A stretch of 64,000 nucleotides of DNA from positions 454,501-518,500 of the forward strand of contig NZ_JTDI01000002.1 of assembly GCF_000802225.1 (NCBI RefSeq). Reading direction: 5' to 3'. A program made the position numbers and the translations under genes. This DNA comes from Novosphingobium malaysiense (GTDB taxonomy: Bacteria > Pseudomonadota > Alphaproteobacteria > Sphingomonadales > Sphingomonadaceae). A model generated the notes under the pieces. That model was not told the origin of the DNA. It made no database searches and saw only the letters and a list, made by a program, of their open reading frames with translations. Shown piece by piece: positions 8,505 through 16,407 of this stretch; the stretch's first letter is position 1; each line of letters opens with the position of its first letter.

Positions 8505-9539
8505 GTGGCGCTGGCGCTCGATGCGCTGCGCCACGGCTGGCCGGTGCGCGTGGGCGACGGGGCCGTGCTGCTGCCGGCGGAGACCGGCTTTGCCGGCGGG
8601 GCCACGGCGCCGCGCATGCTCATCTCTGCAGCGCGCGCCGTCACGCTCAAGCTGGCCAACCAGCGCGAGGCGGCCGTGCCCGAAGCGCCGGTGCTGATCC
8701 GTGCAGCCGAGCCGTTCGATCTCGAAACCGCGCGCGCTGTTGCCGATCCGGCGCTGGATCTCGTCCACCCCATGAAGGGCCCCTTTGCCGCCGAGCACAT
8801 CGGTGACGTCGAGGCGGCTCGGGCGGCGATGGAACTGGCACGGCTGGCCGGTATTCTCCCCGCGTTCCTCGTGGCCCCGGCACTCGATGGCGAGGTTCAG
8901 GACGTATCCGCGGCGGACCTTGCCGAATGGAAGGACGCCAGCCGCATTTCCATTGCCTCGCGTGCACGCCTGCCTGTGGCTGCTGCGGAGGATGCCGAGA
9001 TCGTTGCCTTCCGGGCGCTCGACGATCTGCGCGAGCACGTCGCGCTGGTCATCGGCAGGCAGAATGGCGATCGGGCGCCGCTGGTGCGTCTGCATTCGGA
9101 ATGTCTCACCGGAGACATCCTCGGCAGCCTCAAGTGTGACTGCGGGCCGCAGCTCGACGCCGCGCTGCATGCGATGGCCGACGAGGCGAAGGCTGGCGGC
9201 TGGGGCGTGCTGCTCTACCTGCGGCAGGAAGGGCGCGGCATCGGCCTCATCAACAAACTGCGCGCCTACCGGCTGCAGGACCAGGGCTTCGACACCGTCG
9301 ACGCCAACAACCGGCTCGGCCTGCCCACCGAAGCGCGTGATTTCCCGGTGGCGGCGCGGATGCTCGAACTGCTCGGCGTCCATGCGATCCGGCTGATGAC
9401 CAACAATCCCGCCAAGGTTGCCGCATTGCAGGGGGTCGGCGTCGAGGTGATCGAGCGGGTCCCGCACCAGTTGCCGCCCAATCCGCACAATGCGCGCTAC
9501 CTCGAAACGAAGCGCGACCGCACCGGGCATCTGCTCTAG
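8505..9539 (+). CDS. ribA: GTP cyclohydrolase II (RibA) with degenerate N-terminal domain
   Basis: Catalyses the first step of riboflavin synthesis, opening GTP to the diaminopyrimidine. The C-terminal domain has the zinc-binding SECLTGDILGSLKCDCG near residues 197-213 and the catalytic QEGRGIGL near 241. About 150 residues precede it. They occupy the position of the DHBP synthase domain of fused RibBA proteins but lack its acidic RxEGD-type motif, so this is probably not bifunctional. There is no suitable ATG. GTG at 8505 is chosen because a GGAG sequence sits 9 nt upstream and it clears the xthA stop by 32 bp. Likely cotranscribed with xthA. Confidence 0.9.
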   Translation: MALALDALRHGWPVRVGDGAVLLPAETGFAGGATAPRMLISAARAVTLKLANQREAAVPEAPVLIRAAEPFDLETARAVADPALDLVHPMKGPFAAEHIGDVEAARAAMELARLAGILPAFLVAPALDGEVQDVSAADLAEWKDASRISIASRARLPVAAAEDAEIVAFRALDDLREHVALVIGRQNGDRAPLVRLHSECLTGDILGSLKCDCGPQLDAALHAMADEAKAGGWGVLLYLRQEGRGIGLINKLRAYRLQDQGFDTVDANNRLGLPTEARDFPVAARMLELLGVHAIRLMTNNPAKVAALQGVGVEVIERVPHQLPPNPHNARYLETKRDRTGHLL

Positions 9540-9542
9540 GCG

Positions 9543-10385
9543 TCAGACCACCATTTCGGTCCCGGCGATCGAGGTCCGGTGCATCTTGCGCCCGGAGGTC
9601 TCGTCGTAGGGGCGCACGCGGTGCATCACGCCGGTGTTGTCCCAGAGCACCAGATCGCCGTCCTGCCACTTGTGCGTGTAGCGGAACGCGGGCTGGGCCG
9701 CCCACTCGATCAGCCGCAGCAGCAGTGCGCGCCCGTCGGCAGGCGGCATTCCTTCGACGCGGTCGGCGCTGTAGCCGATCACCAGCGACTTGCGGCCGGA
9801 GTCGTGCGTCCACACGATCGGGCGCAGGCACCGGGAGTCGCCGCGCCACAGGGCCGTCTGCTCGGGCGTGGGATCATCGAAGATGAGCTTCATGCTCGGC
9901 TCGATGCTGTGGAACACCCGCAGGCCCTCGATCTCCTGCTTTTCCGCCTCGGGCAGTTCCTCGTAGGCGGCGTAGAGGCTGGCGAACTCGGTCTCGCCGC
10001 CCGTCGCAGAGAGCTGGCGCGCGGAGAGCAGCGTCGCCTTCGAGGGCGGCCGGTCCATCATCACGCCGTCGATGTGCCAGAAGAACGTGCCCTGCACGTA
10101 TTCCTTGCGCCCGCCGAGCGCTTCTTCGAACGATACCTTGTAGACGTCCGGCATCTGCGTGTCGGTGCCGGGCGCGGGGGTGCCGAACTCCATGCGCGGG
10201 CCCAGCGCGTCGGTGAAGGCGAGCTGTTCGGCGTCGCTCACGCCGATGCGGGGGAACACCAGCACGCTGTGCCGCTCCAGCGCCTCGCGCACTGTCTCGA
10301 CGACTTCCGGATCGCACAAGTCCGCGCGGTCGACCTCCACGGTCGCGCCGATGGCCGGTTTGATCGGGGTAACCCTGGCCTTCAT
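9543..10385 (-). CDS. TauD/TfdA-family 2-oxoglutarate-dependent dioxygenase
   Basis: A 280-residue non-heme iron dioxygenase. The iron ligands are H104 and D106 in FWHIDGV and the distal H255 in NTGVMHRV; an arginine near 270 is placed to bind 2-oxoglutarate. The family hydroxylates taurine, sulfonates, herbicide ethers and various acids; the substrate here is unknown, and neither sulfonate transporters nor sulfur genes are adjacent. It converges on ribA with only 3 bp between the stops. Confidence 0.87.
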   Translation of the reverse strand: MKARVTPIKPAIGATVEVDRADLCDPEVVETVREALERHSVLVFPRIGVSDAEQLAFTDALGPRMEFGTPAPGTDTQMPDVYKVSFEEALGGRKEYVQGTFFWHIDGVMMDRPPSKATLLSARQLSATGGETEFASLYAAYEELPEAEKQEIEGLRVFHSIEPSMKLIFDDPTPEQTALWRGDSRCLRPIVWTHDSGRKSLVIGYSADRVEGMPPADGRALLLRLIEWAAQPAFRYTHKWQDGDLVLWDNTGVMHRVRPYDETSGRKMHRTSIAGTEMVV

Positions 10386-10489
10386 CTGCCCACTCTCCGC
10401 TGTTCTGTTCTGCGGAAGAAGATAGCAGGCCCGGGCCCCCCGGTCATGCGCCGGGCAACTGTTCGCCCCGGCGTTGCGGCGGCGCAGCC

Positions 10490-11440
10490 TCAGCGCTTCT
10501 CGTAGCGCACGAGGCCCGGCCCCAGCGTGTTCGCGCCCAGCTTGACCGCATCGCCCGACCAGTCGGCGACGAAGGCGCTGCGGCGGTCGATGCCGGGGGC
10601 GAAGCGGGCGTTGTTGTTCTCGACCACGAGCCCGCCGGAGGGGTGGTTGCGGTGTTCGGCGGCGACGGCGATGAAGGCGGAATAGTTCTCCTTGTCGCGG
10701 CCCTGCACGAACCAGTTGCCGGCGATGCGTCCGGTGGCGCCGTCGGACAGGTCGATCATGTAGTTGGTGCCGCGCCCGCGGCTGTCGTCGAAGCTGGAAT
10801 TGAGCACCGCCACGCGCGCGGCGCGGGTCTTGACGTAGTGCCCGCCGGTTCCGGCCTCGAAGCGGCTGCGGGTCACGGTCAGCGCGCCGTAGTTGCCGAT
10901 GTAGAGCGAATGCGCGCAGCCCGAGCCTTCGCAGGTGCCCAGCCGGGTGAAGGTGGACTTGTCGATGGTGAGCGTGCCCGCCGGATCGTCACCGGTGAGG
11001 ATGCCCTGTTCGCTGTCGCGGAACCACGCTTGCGACACGGCTAGGCTGCCGTGTTCGAGGCGGATGCCGGCGCCGTTCTTGTCGGGCACGCGAATGTTGG
11101 CGAAGACGAGGCCGGTCACCGTGGCGCTGCGCCCGCGCAGTACCAGCGCGGCCTTGCCTTCGCAGACGGCGCCGTCGAGCACCGACTGGCCGGGCACGGC
11201 GGCTTCGTAGGTCACGTCGCCCGCGGTCTGGATCGCGCAGTCGCCGAACCGCAACGAGGCGAAGCGGATCGTGCCGCTGCCATTGCCGATGGCATCCACC
11301 GCGTCCTGCAGCCGGGTATAGCTGCGGCCGGTCTCCACCACCGTGTAGGGCGCCGCGTTCTGCGCGGACGACAGGGTGGCCGGAAAGGCGGTGAAGAGCA
11401 GCGCCGAGGCGGCGAGGGCGAGTCGATGGGTCCGGGTCAT
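10490..11440 (-). CDS. Secreted protein with right-handed parallel beta-helix repeats
   Basis: A 316-residue exported protein with a clear signal peptide ending near SSA-QN (residue 26). The rest consists of short repeating turns such as ITGNxF-like SQAWFRDSEQGI, IDKSTFTRLG, VTRSRFEAGTGGHYV and VLNSSFDDSRGRG, typical of pectate-lyase-like beta helices. Such proteins bind or cut polysaccharides, but no catalytic triad is evident. Four cysteines may form disulfides. It may be cotranscribed with the dioxygenase gene 104 bp downstream, though nothing shows a shared function. Confidence 0.65.
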   Translation of the reverse strand: MTRTHRLALAASALLFTAFPATLSSAQNAAPYTVVETGRSYTRLQDAVDAIGNGSGTIRFASLRFGDCAIQTAGDVTYEAAVPGQSVLDGAVCEGKAALVLRGRSATVTGLVFANIRVPDKNGAGIRLEHGSLAVSQAWFRDSEQGILTGDDPAGTLTIDKSTFTRLGTCEGSGCAHSLYIGNYGALTVTRSRFEAGTGGHYVKTRAARVAVLNSSFDDSRGRGTNYMIDLSDGATGRIAGNWFVQGRDKENYSAFIAVAAEHRNHPSGGLVVENNNARFAPGIDRRSAFVADWSGDAVKLGANTLGPGLVRYEKR

Positions 11441-11830
11441 GCCCGGACCTTACCGCGCCCGTATCGCCAAGGTGTAAACGCGCTGGGCGCCGTCCCGCGG
11501 CGGGACGGGGCAAGGGCCAAACCTTGCTGCGGGGCTAACTTCAAACTTTGTCCACCTGGCGCATGGAGAGTTTCCGGAAAAGCCTTGTGGTTCAGAGGGA
11601 TGCAGACGCGCAAACTTCACACGCGCCGGCATGCGGAGAAGGGGAGGGAATGGACGGTTCAAGGAGCAGGGCAAACGAATGCCGCACGCAGTGTGACAGG
11701 CGGCGGGGGTGTAGGAAAATGCGGGGTGTGACGCAGCGAAGCGTGTGTGGCCTCGCCGCAGTGGGGGCCTGCGGCGGCTTGTCCGGAAGGCCGCACGGCG
11801 AGCGCCATCGCTGCCCCCCCCCTTCAGAAC
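11441..11830. other. 390-bp gap without a supported gene
   Basis: Open frames here are short and low-complexity. Two GC hairpins are visible: CGTCCCG/CGGGACG at 11491-11507, and a perfect 8-bp stem CGCCGCAG/CTGCGGCG at 11754-11776, which could end leftward transcription of the aldo-keto reductase operon. A run of nine C lies at 11815-11823, just after that gene's stop. Confidence 0.6.
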
Positions 11831-12700
11831 TCAGGCGCTGCGGGCGTTTTCGCCGTAGACCGGAAAGACGCTTGCCTCGCCGTAGTTTTCGATCGGCGCC
11901 ACGTTGCGGAGTGTTTCCATGTCGGCCTCGCTGATCTGGAAGTCCACGTCTGCGTTGCTGCGCATGTGCGCCGGATTGGCGGTCTTGGGCAGAGGCAGCA
12001 GGCCTAGCTGCAGGCAGTAACGGATGGCGAGTTGGGCCACACCTACGCCGTAGCTGTCGGCCATCGACACGAGCACCCCGTTGCCGAGAATTTCGCCATG
12101 GCCGAAAGGCGAATAGGCTTCGACCAGAATGTCCGCGCCCTGAAGGTAGTCGATCAGGGCGAACGGCGTGTTGCTGACATGGGCGAGGATCTGGTTGACC
12201 GCAGGCCGGACAGTCCCGTTCTCCAGGATGTTCTCGACATCCACCCGTTCGAAGTTGGACAGGCCGATGGCGCGTACCTTGCCCGCCTCGCATGCCTCTT
12301 CGAGAGCACGCCAGGCCTGCAGGTTGCCGTCGAAGAAGTGCTCGCCCTTGCGGAAATCCGCCCAGGGTTGCGGGCTGTGAATGATCATCATGTCGATGGT
12401 GTCGAGCCCGAGCGTCCGCAGCGACCCGTCGATGGCCTCGCGGGCCTCGGCCAGGGTCTTGATGCCGGCATCAAGCTTGGTCGTGAGGAACAGCTCGTCC
12501 CGAGCAACGCCGCATGTGCGAATGCCTTCGCCCACGCCGCGCTCGTTGCCGTAGGCCTGCGCCGTATCGAAGTGGCGGTAGCCGATTGCGGCGGCATCGC
12601 GGACGGCCCGGGCGGCGTTGCCGTCGTCGATGAACCAGGTGCCGAGGCCCAGCTTGGGAATTTCGATGCCGTTGTTCAGCGTGTAGGTTTCATTCAGCAT
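11831..12700 (-). CDS. Aldo/keto reductase
   Basis: A 289-residue NADPH-dependent carbonyl reductase with a TIM-barrel fold. The catalytic tetrad is visible: Asp and Tyr in FDTAQAYGNE, Lys in LTTKLD and His in MIIHSPQP. LPLPKTANP and the SNFE motif match the cofactor-binding side. The start at 12700 (MLNETYTL) is chosen over the longer open frame because homologues begin there and it overlaps the preceding tautomerase stop by 11 bp, which indicates translational coupling. It belongs to a cupin-tautomerase-reductase operon. Confidence 0.92.
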   Translation of the reverse strand: MLNETYTLNNGIEIPKLGLGTWFIDDGNAARAVRDAAAIGYRHFDTAQAYGNERGVGEGIRTCGVARDELFLTTKLDAGIKTLAEAREAIDGSLRTLGLDTIDMMIIHSPQPWADFRKGEHFFDGNLQAWRALEEACEAGKVRAIGLSNFERVDVENILENGTVRPAVNQILAHVSNTPFALIDYLQGADILVEAYSPFGHGEILGNGVLVSMADSYGVGVAQLAIRYCLQLGLLPLPKTANPAHMRSNADVDFQISEADMETLRNVAPIENYGEASVFPVYGENARSA

Positions 12701-12962
12701 GGTCGTGTCTTTCGGTTCCCCGCGAAGGGCTCGGACCTGAGCCATAGCCGGGGTGTTTGGTGAGGCTGTGCCAGTGGCGCGCGATGTCGGGCTCGTAGAC
12801 GCCGGCCATCCAGTCGCCCGGCGGGACTTCCTCGAACCCGACCGAGACCGATTCCGGGCCATATCCGAGGATGTTCGTCACATCCTCGACGATGGCATCG
12901 CTCAGCCGGCGCTTCTGTTCGGCCGACTTGCCCGGCCAGAGCTTGACGATGACGTGCGGCAA
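12690..12962 (-). CDS. 4-oxalocrotonate tautomerase-family protein (PptA-like)
   Basis: A 90-residue small enzyme whose catalytic base is the N-terminal proline exposed when Met is removed. No ATG is available: the start is TTG at 12962, immediately followed by Pro-His-Val-Ile-Val, so Pro1 is preserved. AAGGA lies 9 nt upstream. Residues VSVGFEEVPPGDW match the second half of PptA/YdcE-type tautomerases. The TTG is 5 bp after the cupin stop, and its own stop lies within the start of the aldo-keto reductase gene. It likely isomerises an enol or keto intermediate handled by its neighbours. Confidence 0.82.
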   Translation of the reverse strand: MPHVIVKLWPGKSAEQKRRLSDAIVEDVTNILGYGPESVSVGFEEVPPGDWMAGVYEPDIARHWHSLTKHPGYGSGPSPSRGTERHDHAE

Positions 12963-12967
12963 GCGGG

Positions 12968-13465
12968 TCAGTCCTTTGCCAGTTCGGCGTGGTATTCCTC
13001 GTCCGTCACCTTCTCCATCCAGGTGACGTTCTTGCCATCGAGCGTCTCCTGCAGTGCAATGTGGGTCATGCCCTCGTGCGGTGTCGCTCCGTGCCAGTGC
13101 TTCTTGTCGGCGGGGCACCAGAGGATGTCGCCTTCGTAGAATTCATACTTTCCCCCGCCATCGATTTGCGTCCAGCCCACGCCCTCGGTGACGATCAGCG
13201 TCTGGCCGAGCGGGTGGGAATGCCAGGCTGTTCGCGCGCCGGGTTCGAAATGCACGATGGCGCCGGTCAGGCGCGAGGGATCGTCGCGCTTGAACTGGCC
13301 GGTGATCGTGGCCTTGCCGGTGAAGTATTCCTCCGGTCCTTCGACTGTCTCGAGATCCGCCTTGCGCTTGATATCCATGGCTGCAGGTCCTTCGTTCGGG
13401 GGGGTGTCGCCGGTCGGCGCCATGGCTGCCGCGGCCAGAACCGTGATCGTGGTCGTGATGGTCAT
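12968..13465 (-). CDS. Cupin-domain protein (manganese (R)-hydroxynitrile lyase-like)
   Basis: A 165-residue protein with a single cupin barrel. Metal ligands are seen in AWHSHPLGQTLIV and later in KKHWHGATP. This spacing resembles the small manganese cupins that include bacterial (R)-mandelonitrile lyases, though most family members are of unknown activity. The start at 13465 has a GGAG 6 nt upstream and gives a weak hydrophobic N-terminal segment. A second start at 13378 (MDIKRKADLE) would give a purely cytoplasmic 136-residue protein. First gene of the operon, divergent from a LysR regulator. Confidence 0.8.
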   Translation of the reverse strand: MTITTTITVLAAAAMAPTGDTPPNEGPAAMDIKRKADLETVEGPEEYFTGKATITGQFKRDDPSRLTGAIVHFEPGARTAWHSHPLGQTLIVTEGVGWTQIDGGGKYEFYEGDILWCPADKKHWHGATPHEGMTHIALQETLDGKNVTWMEKVTDEEYHAELAKD

Positions 13466-13597
13466 GGGCTGCTCCGGTTGCATCATCCATTTCGGATTGT
13501 GTGTAGCCCTGAAGCTAGACCTTCATCGTCCCGGTTTTTAGACGCCTCGCAGGCAACAAGCTGGTGAACTGCACTCAACAATGCCATATCTCCGCGC

Positions 13598-14506
13598 ATG
13601 CCGATCAGCCGCACCGACCTGGCCGATTTTTCCTATTTCATGGCCATAGTCAGGCACCGCAACTTTCGGCGGGCCGCGCTGGAGATGGGGGTAACGCCCT
13701 CCGCGCTGAGCCACGCGATGACGGCGCTGGAAGAAAGGCGCGGCGTGCGACTGTTGAACAGGACCACGCGGAGTGTGTCTCTGACCGCGGCCGGTGAAGA
13801 CTTGTGCGCGATGATCGAGGGGCCGCTTGATCGCATTGCCGAGGCTTCCGAGAGCCTCAACCGCTTTCGCGATGCGCCCGCGGGCCGGGTCAGGATCAAC
13901 GTTCTGGAAGATGCCGTGCCGCTTCTGCTCGATCCGGTAATGCCGCTGTTTGTGGACCGCTATCCTGAAGTTGCCATCGACGTCGGCGTCACCAATCGCA
14001 TGATCGACGTGATCGCGGACGGGTTCGATGCCGGCATCCGGTATGGCGGTACGGTGCCCGAAGACATGGTCGCGCGGCGTCTGTCTCCCGAAATCCGCTG
14101 GATCGCGGCCGCCGCGCCGGCCTACCTTGAGCGGTTCGGCTCGCCCTCCGACCCGCAGGACCTGCGAAACCATCGCTGCATCGGCATCAGGCTGGGCAAT
14201 GACCAGATCTACAAGTGGGAGTTCGAACGCGGCGAAGAGGCGGTGGAGATCGAGACGCCGGGCCCGCTGACGGTTGACGAGAGCCAGGCCGCACTTGCCT
14301 TTGGCCGGGCCGGCGTGGGCGTCGTTTATGGAGCCGAGCCGGTCTTTCGGCCCGATCTGGAAAGCGGTGCGCTGGTTCGGATCCTGCCCGAATGGGCGTC
14401 AATGGGCGCGGGCTTTCACGTCTACTATTCCGGCCGCCGTCAGGTGCCGACCGGCTTGCGGCTCTTCATCGACCTGATCCGCGAAGTTCGGCCGCTTGGC
14501 TTGTGA
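13598..14506 (+). CDS. LysR-family transcriptional regulator
   Basis: A 302-residue regulator. The N-terminal winged helix-turn-helix spans residues 8-65 (FRRAALEMGVTPSALSHAMTALEE), and the rest is the two-lobed effector-binding domain. It is divergent from the cupin gene with 132 bp between the start codons, the usual arrangement for a LysR protein controlling its neighbour. TTC-N17-GAA-like half sites are present in the gap, but no clear T-N11-A box could be fixed. The inducer is unknown; a reactive carbonyl or aromatic compound would fit the enzymes. Confidence 0.92.
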   Translation: MPISRTDLADFSYFMAIVRHRNFRRAALEMGVTPSALSHAMTALEERRGVRLLNRTTRSVSLTAAGEDLCAMIEGPLDRIAEASESLNRFRDAPAGRVRINVLEDAVPLLLDPVMPLFVDRYPEVAIDVGVTNRMIDVIADGFDAGIRYGGTVPEDMVARRLSPEIRWIAAAAPAYLERFGSPSDPQDLRNHRCIGIRLGNDQIYKWEFERGEEAVEIETPGPLTVDESQAALAFGRAGVGVVYGAEPVFRPDLESGALVRILPEWASMGAGFHVYYSGRRQVPTGLRLFIDLIREVRPLGL

Positions 14507-14524
14507 TTACACAACCAGCGGGCT

Positions 14525-14794
14525 TCAATCCCGCTCTCCCCAGCGCCATTTCCAGCGGCCGCGGGTACGCCGCGCGGCGATGGCGATGAGCAGGGCGGTG
14601 AGGACCAGCACCAGCGCGAAGGCAGCGGTGCGTTCGGCGGGCGCACCATTCTGCGCCAGCAGGCCCGCACCGGTGATGCCTGCGCAGTAGGCGGCCAGCA
14701 GGGCCCAGCCTTGCCAGGCGATGGGCAGGCCGGCGCCGTAGCCGTAGCGTTTCGGGGCGAACCAATCGCCTTTTTTCAGGAACATGTGCAGCAT
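14525..14794 (-). CDS. Small two-helix membrane protein of unknown function
   Basis: An 89-residue protein beginning MLHMFLKKGDWFAPKRYGYG, with two hydrophobic helices at about residues 28-50 and 56-76 and a basic, tryptophan-containing tail (RRTRGRWKWRW). The amphipathic pattern and lack of stop codons suggest a real gene. I do not recognise a family. It faces the LysR gene tail to tail. Confidence 0.55.
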   Translation of the reverse strand: MLHMFLKKGDWFAPKRYGYGAGLPIAWQGWALLAAYCAGITGAGLLAQNGAPAERTAAFALVLVLTALLIAIAARRTRGRWKWRWGERD

Positions 14795-15124
14795 TGGACG
14801 TCGTCCTCATGGCTTTGGCCTGCGGGGAATACCCGATCAAGCCGGAGCGAGGCTATCGGTTTCCGGGGCCGCTCAAAAGCGGCGTGTCGAAGAAACTTGA
14901 AAAAAGAGCGATTCGGTCTTAAAAGGGTCGTGCGGGCCGGGCCCCTCTGGCGCGCCGTATGATCTGGCCGGGATCCCGGCAGTATCTGTGGCGCGTGATG
15001 TCGGACCGCATCGGGTTGACCGATGCAGGATCCGGTGGCGCTATCCAAGGATCCCCCCGAAACTCCGGCTCGCCGGTGTCCTGCGTCGGTTCCTCCCGAT
15101 CGAACCCAACTTGTTCGACAGGGA
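14795..15124. other. 330-bp gap without a supported gene
   Basis: Only short open frames are present. A 14-bp perfect palindrome, GCCGGGATCCCGGC, lies at 14967-14980; it could be a regulatory site or chance in GC-rich DNA. The region must hold the upstream signals of the divergent small membrane protein and of the YdcH-like gene at 15125. Confidence 0.5.
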
Positions 15125-15316
15125 ATGAAGATGACCGAACGTATGTTCCAATTGCTCGAGCGTTATCAGAAGCTCGATGCCTTGCTCGCAACCGCCAGGG
15201 CGAGGCGCTTTGTCGATCCGATCGAGATCGCAAGGCTCAGAGAGCGGAAATCACACCTCAGGGGCAGGCTGGCGCGGCTGTTATCCCCCCCGACCGCCAG
15301 CGCAACGGGCCTGTAA
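15125..15316 (+). CDS. Small YdcH/DUF465-like protein
   Basis: A 63-residue charged helical protein (MKMTERMFQLLERYQKLD). The layout is an N-terminal helix with LLERYQKLD, then PIEIARLRERKSHLRGRLARL. This matches the YdcH (DUF465) pattern of a helical hairpin with a conserved LKxxKLxLKDxI-type second helix, here with Arg in place of several Lys. The function of the family is unknown. The start at 15125 is preferred; the longer upstream frame has no family-like sequence. One of three such genes in the window. Confidence 0.6.
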   Translation: MKMTERMFQLLERYQKLDALLATARARRFVDPIEIARLRERKSHLRGRLARLLSPPTASATGL

Positions 15317-15387
15317 CCCACGCGCCGGCGCGCCCTCCCCATGGGTGCGTCGGCGCAACCCGTTTTTCCATCGCGAGTTACACCTGA

Positions 15388-16368
15388 ATGGATTTTCTGT
15401 TTCTGGACTGGCTGGGAACCCCGGCCTGGTTCTGGCTGGCCTTTGCCGGCCTCGTCCTGCTTCTCACCGCCTTCGACCTCGGCGTCCTCCACAAGGACGA
15501 CCGGGAAATGGGCATTTCCGAATCGCTCAGGCTGTCCGTCTTCTACATCGCCATCGCCATGCTGTTCGGCGGCTGGATCTGGTGGGCGAAAGGCAGCGGG
15601 CCGGGCATCGAGTATTTCACCGGCTACTTCATCGAGAAGGCGCTCTCGATCGACAACGTTTTCGTCATCTCGATGATCTTCGGCTATTTCGCGATCGCCC
15701 CGAAATACCAGTATCGCGCGCTGTTGTGGGGCATACTCGCGGTGATCGTGCTGCGCGGCCTGATGATCGCGGGCGGCGCGGCGCTCGTCGCGCAGGCCTA
15801 TTGGGTGATGTACATTTTCGCCGCCTTCCTGATCTTCACCGGGGTGAAGATGCTGATGACGAGCGATCACGATCCCGACATCGGCAACAACCCGGCGATC
15901 CGCTGGATCTCGCGCCACATGCGGGTGACCAAGCAGCACCATGGCCAGCACTTCTTCGTGCGCGAGCGCAATGGCAAGGGCCAACTCGTCTGGGCCGCGA
16001 CGCCGCTGTTCCTGGCGCTGGTGGTGATCAACCTTGCCGACCTCGTCTTCGCGGTGGACTCGGTGCCGGCGATCTTCTCGATCACCACCGACACCTTCAT
16101 CGTCTACACCTCGAACATCATGGCGATCCTCGGCCTGCGCGCGCTCTACTTCGCGCTGGCGGCGATGGTGCACCGCTTCCACTACCTGAAGTATGCGCTG
16201 GCGCTGGTGCTGGTGTTCATCGGCGGCAAGATCCTGATCGCCGACTTCGCGCTGGGGGGAGCCAAGTTCCCGCCGCTGATCAGCCTGGCCGTAACCCTGG
16301 CGCTGATCGCGGGCGGCGTCGGCTGGTCCTTGTGGAAGACGCGCGGGGAGGAGGCGGCCGAAGCGTGA
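15388..16368 (+). CDS. TerC/Alx-family integral membrane protein
   Basis: A 326-residue protein with about nine membrane helices. Family signatures FIEKALSIDNVFV near residue 80 and DLVFAVDSVPAIFSITTD near 220 carry the conserved acidic residues that are thought to bind metal ions. The Alx branch is linked to manganese export and pH response, and the TerC branch to tellurite resistance and metalation of exported proteins. No tellurite genes are nearby, so the Alx-like role is more likely. I found no recognisable yybP-ykoY manganese riboswitch in the short leader. Confidence 0.9.
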   Translation: MDFLFLDWLGTPAWFWLAFAGLVLLLTAFDLGVLHKDDREMGISESLRLSVFYIAIAMLFGGWIWWAKGSGPGIEYFTGYFIEKALSIDNVFVISMIFGYFAIAPKYQYRALLWGILAVIVLRGLMIAGGAALVAQAYWVMYIFAAFLIFTGVKMLMTSDHDPDIGNNPAIRWISRHMRVTKQHHGQHFFVRERNGKGQLVWAATPLFLALVVINLADLVFAVDSVPAIFSITTDTFIVYTSNIMAILGLRALYFALAAMVHRFHYLKYALALVLVFIGGKILIADFALGGAKFPPLISLAVTLALIAGGVGWSLWKTRGEEAAEA

Positions 16369-16407
16369 ACCGCTCAGGACGAGCGGGCTACTTTCCGCAG
16401 GGCATGG

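Noticed and set aside
11815..11823. C9 homopolymer as a phase-variation switch
   Set aside because: It lies after the stop codon of the aldo-keto reductase and outside any promoter spacer, so slippage would have no evident effect.
11548..11934. Rightward 128-codon open frame in the gap before the aldo-keto reductase
   Set aside because: Arg/Cys-rich low-complexity translation, no ribosome site, and it enters the well-supported reductase gene on the other strand.
15317..15387. yybP-ykoY manganese riboswitch before terC
   Set aside because: TerC/Alx genes often carry one, but the leader is short and lacks the conserved motif.
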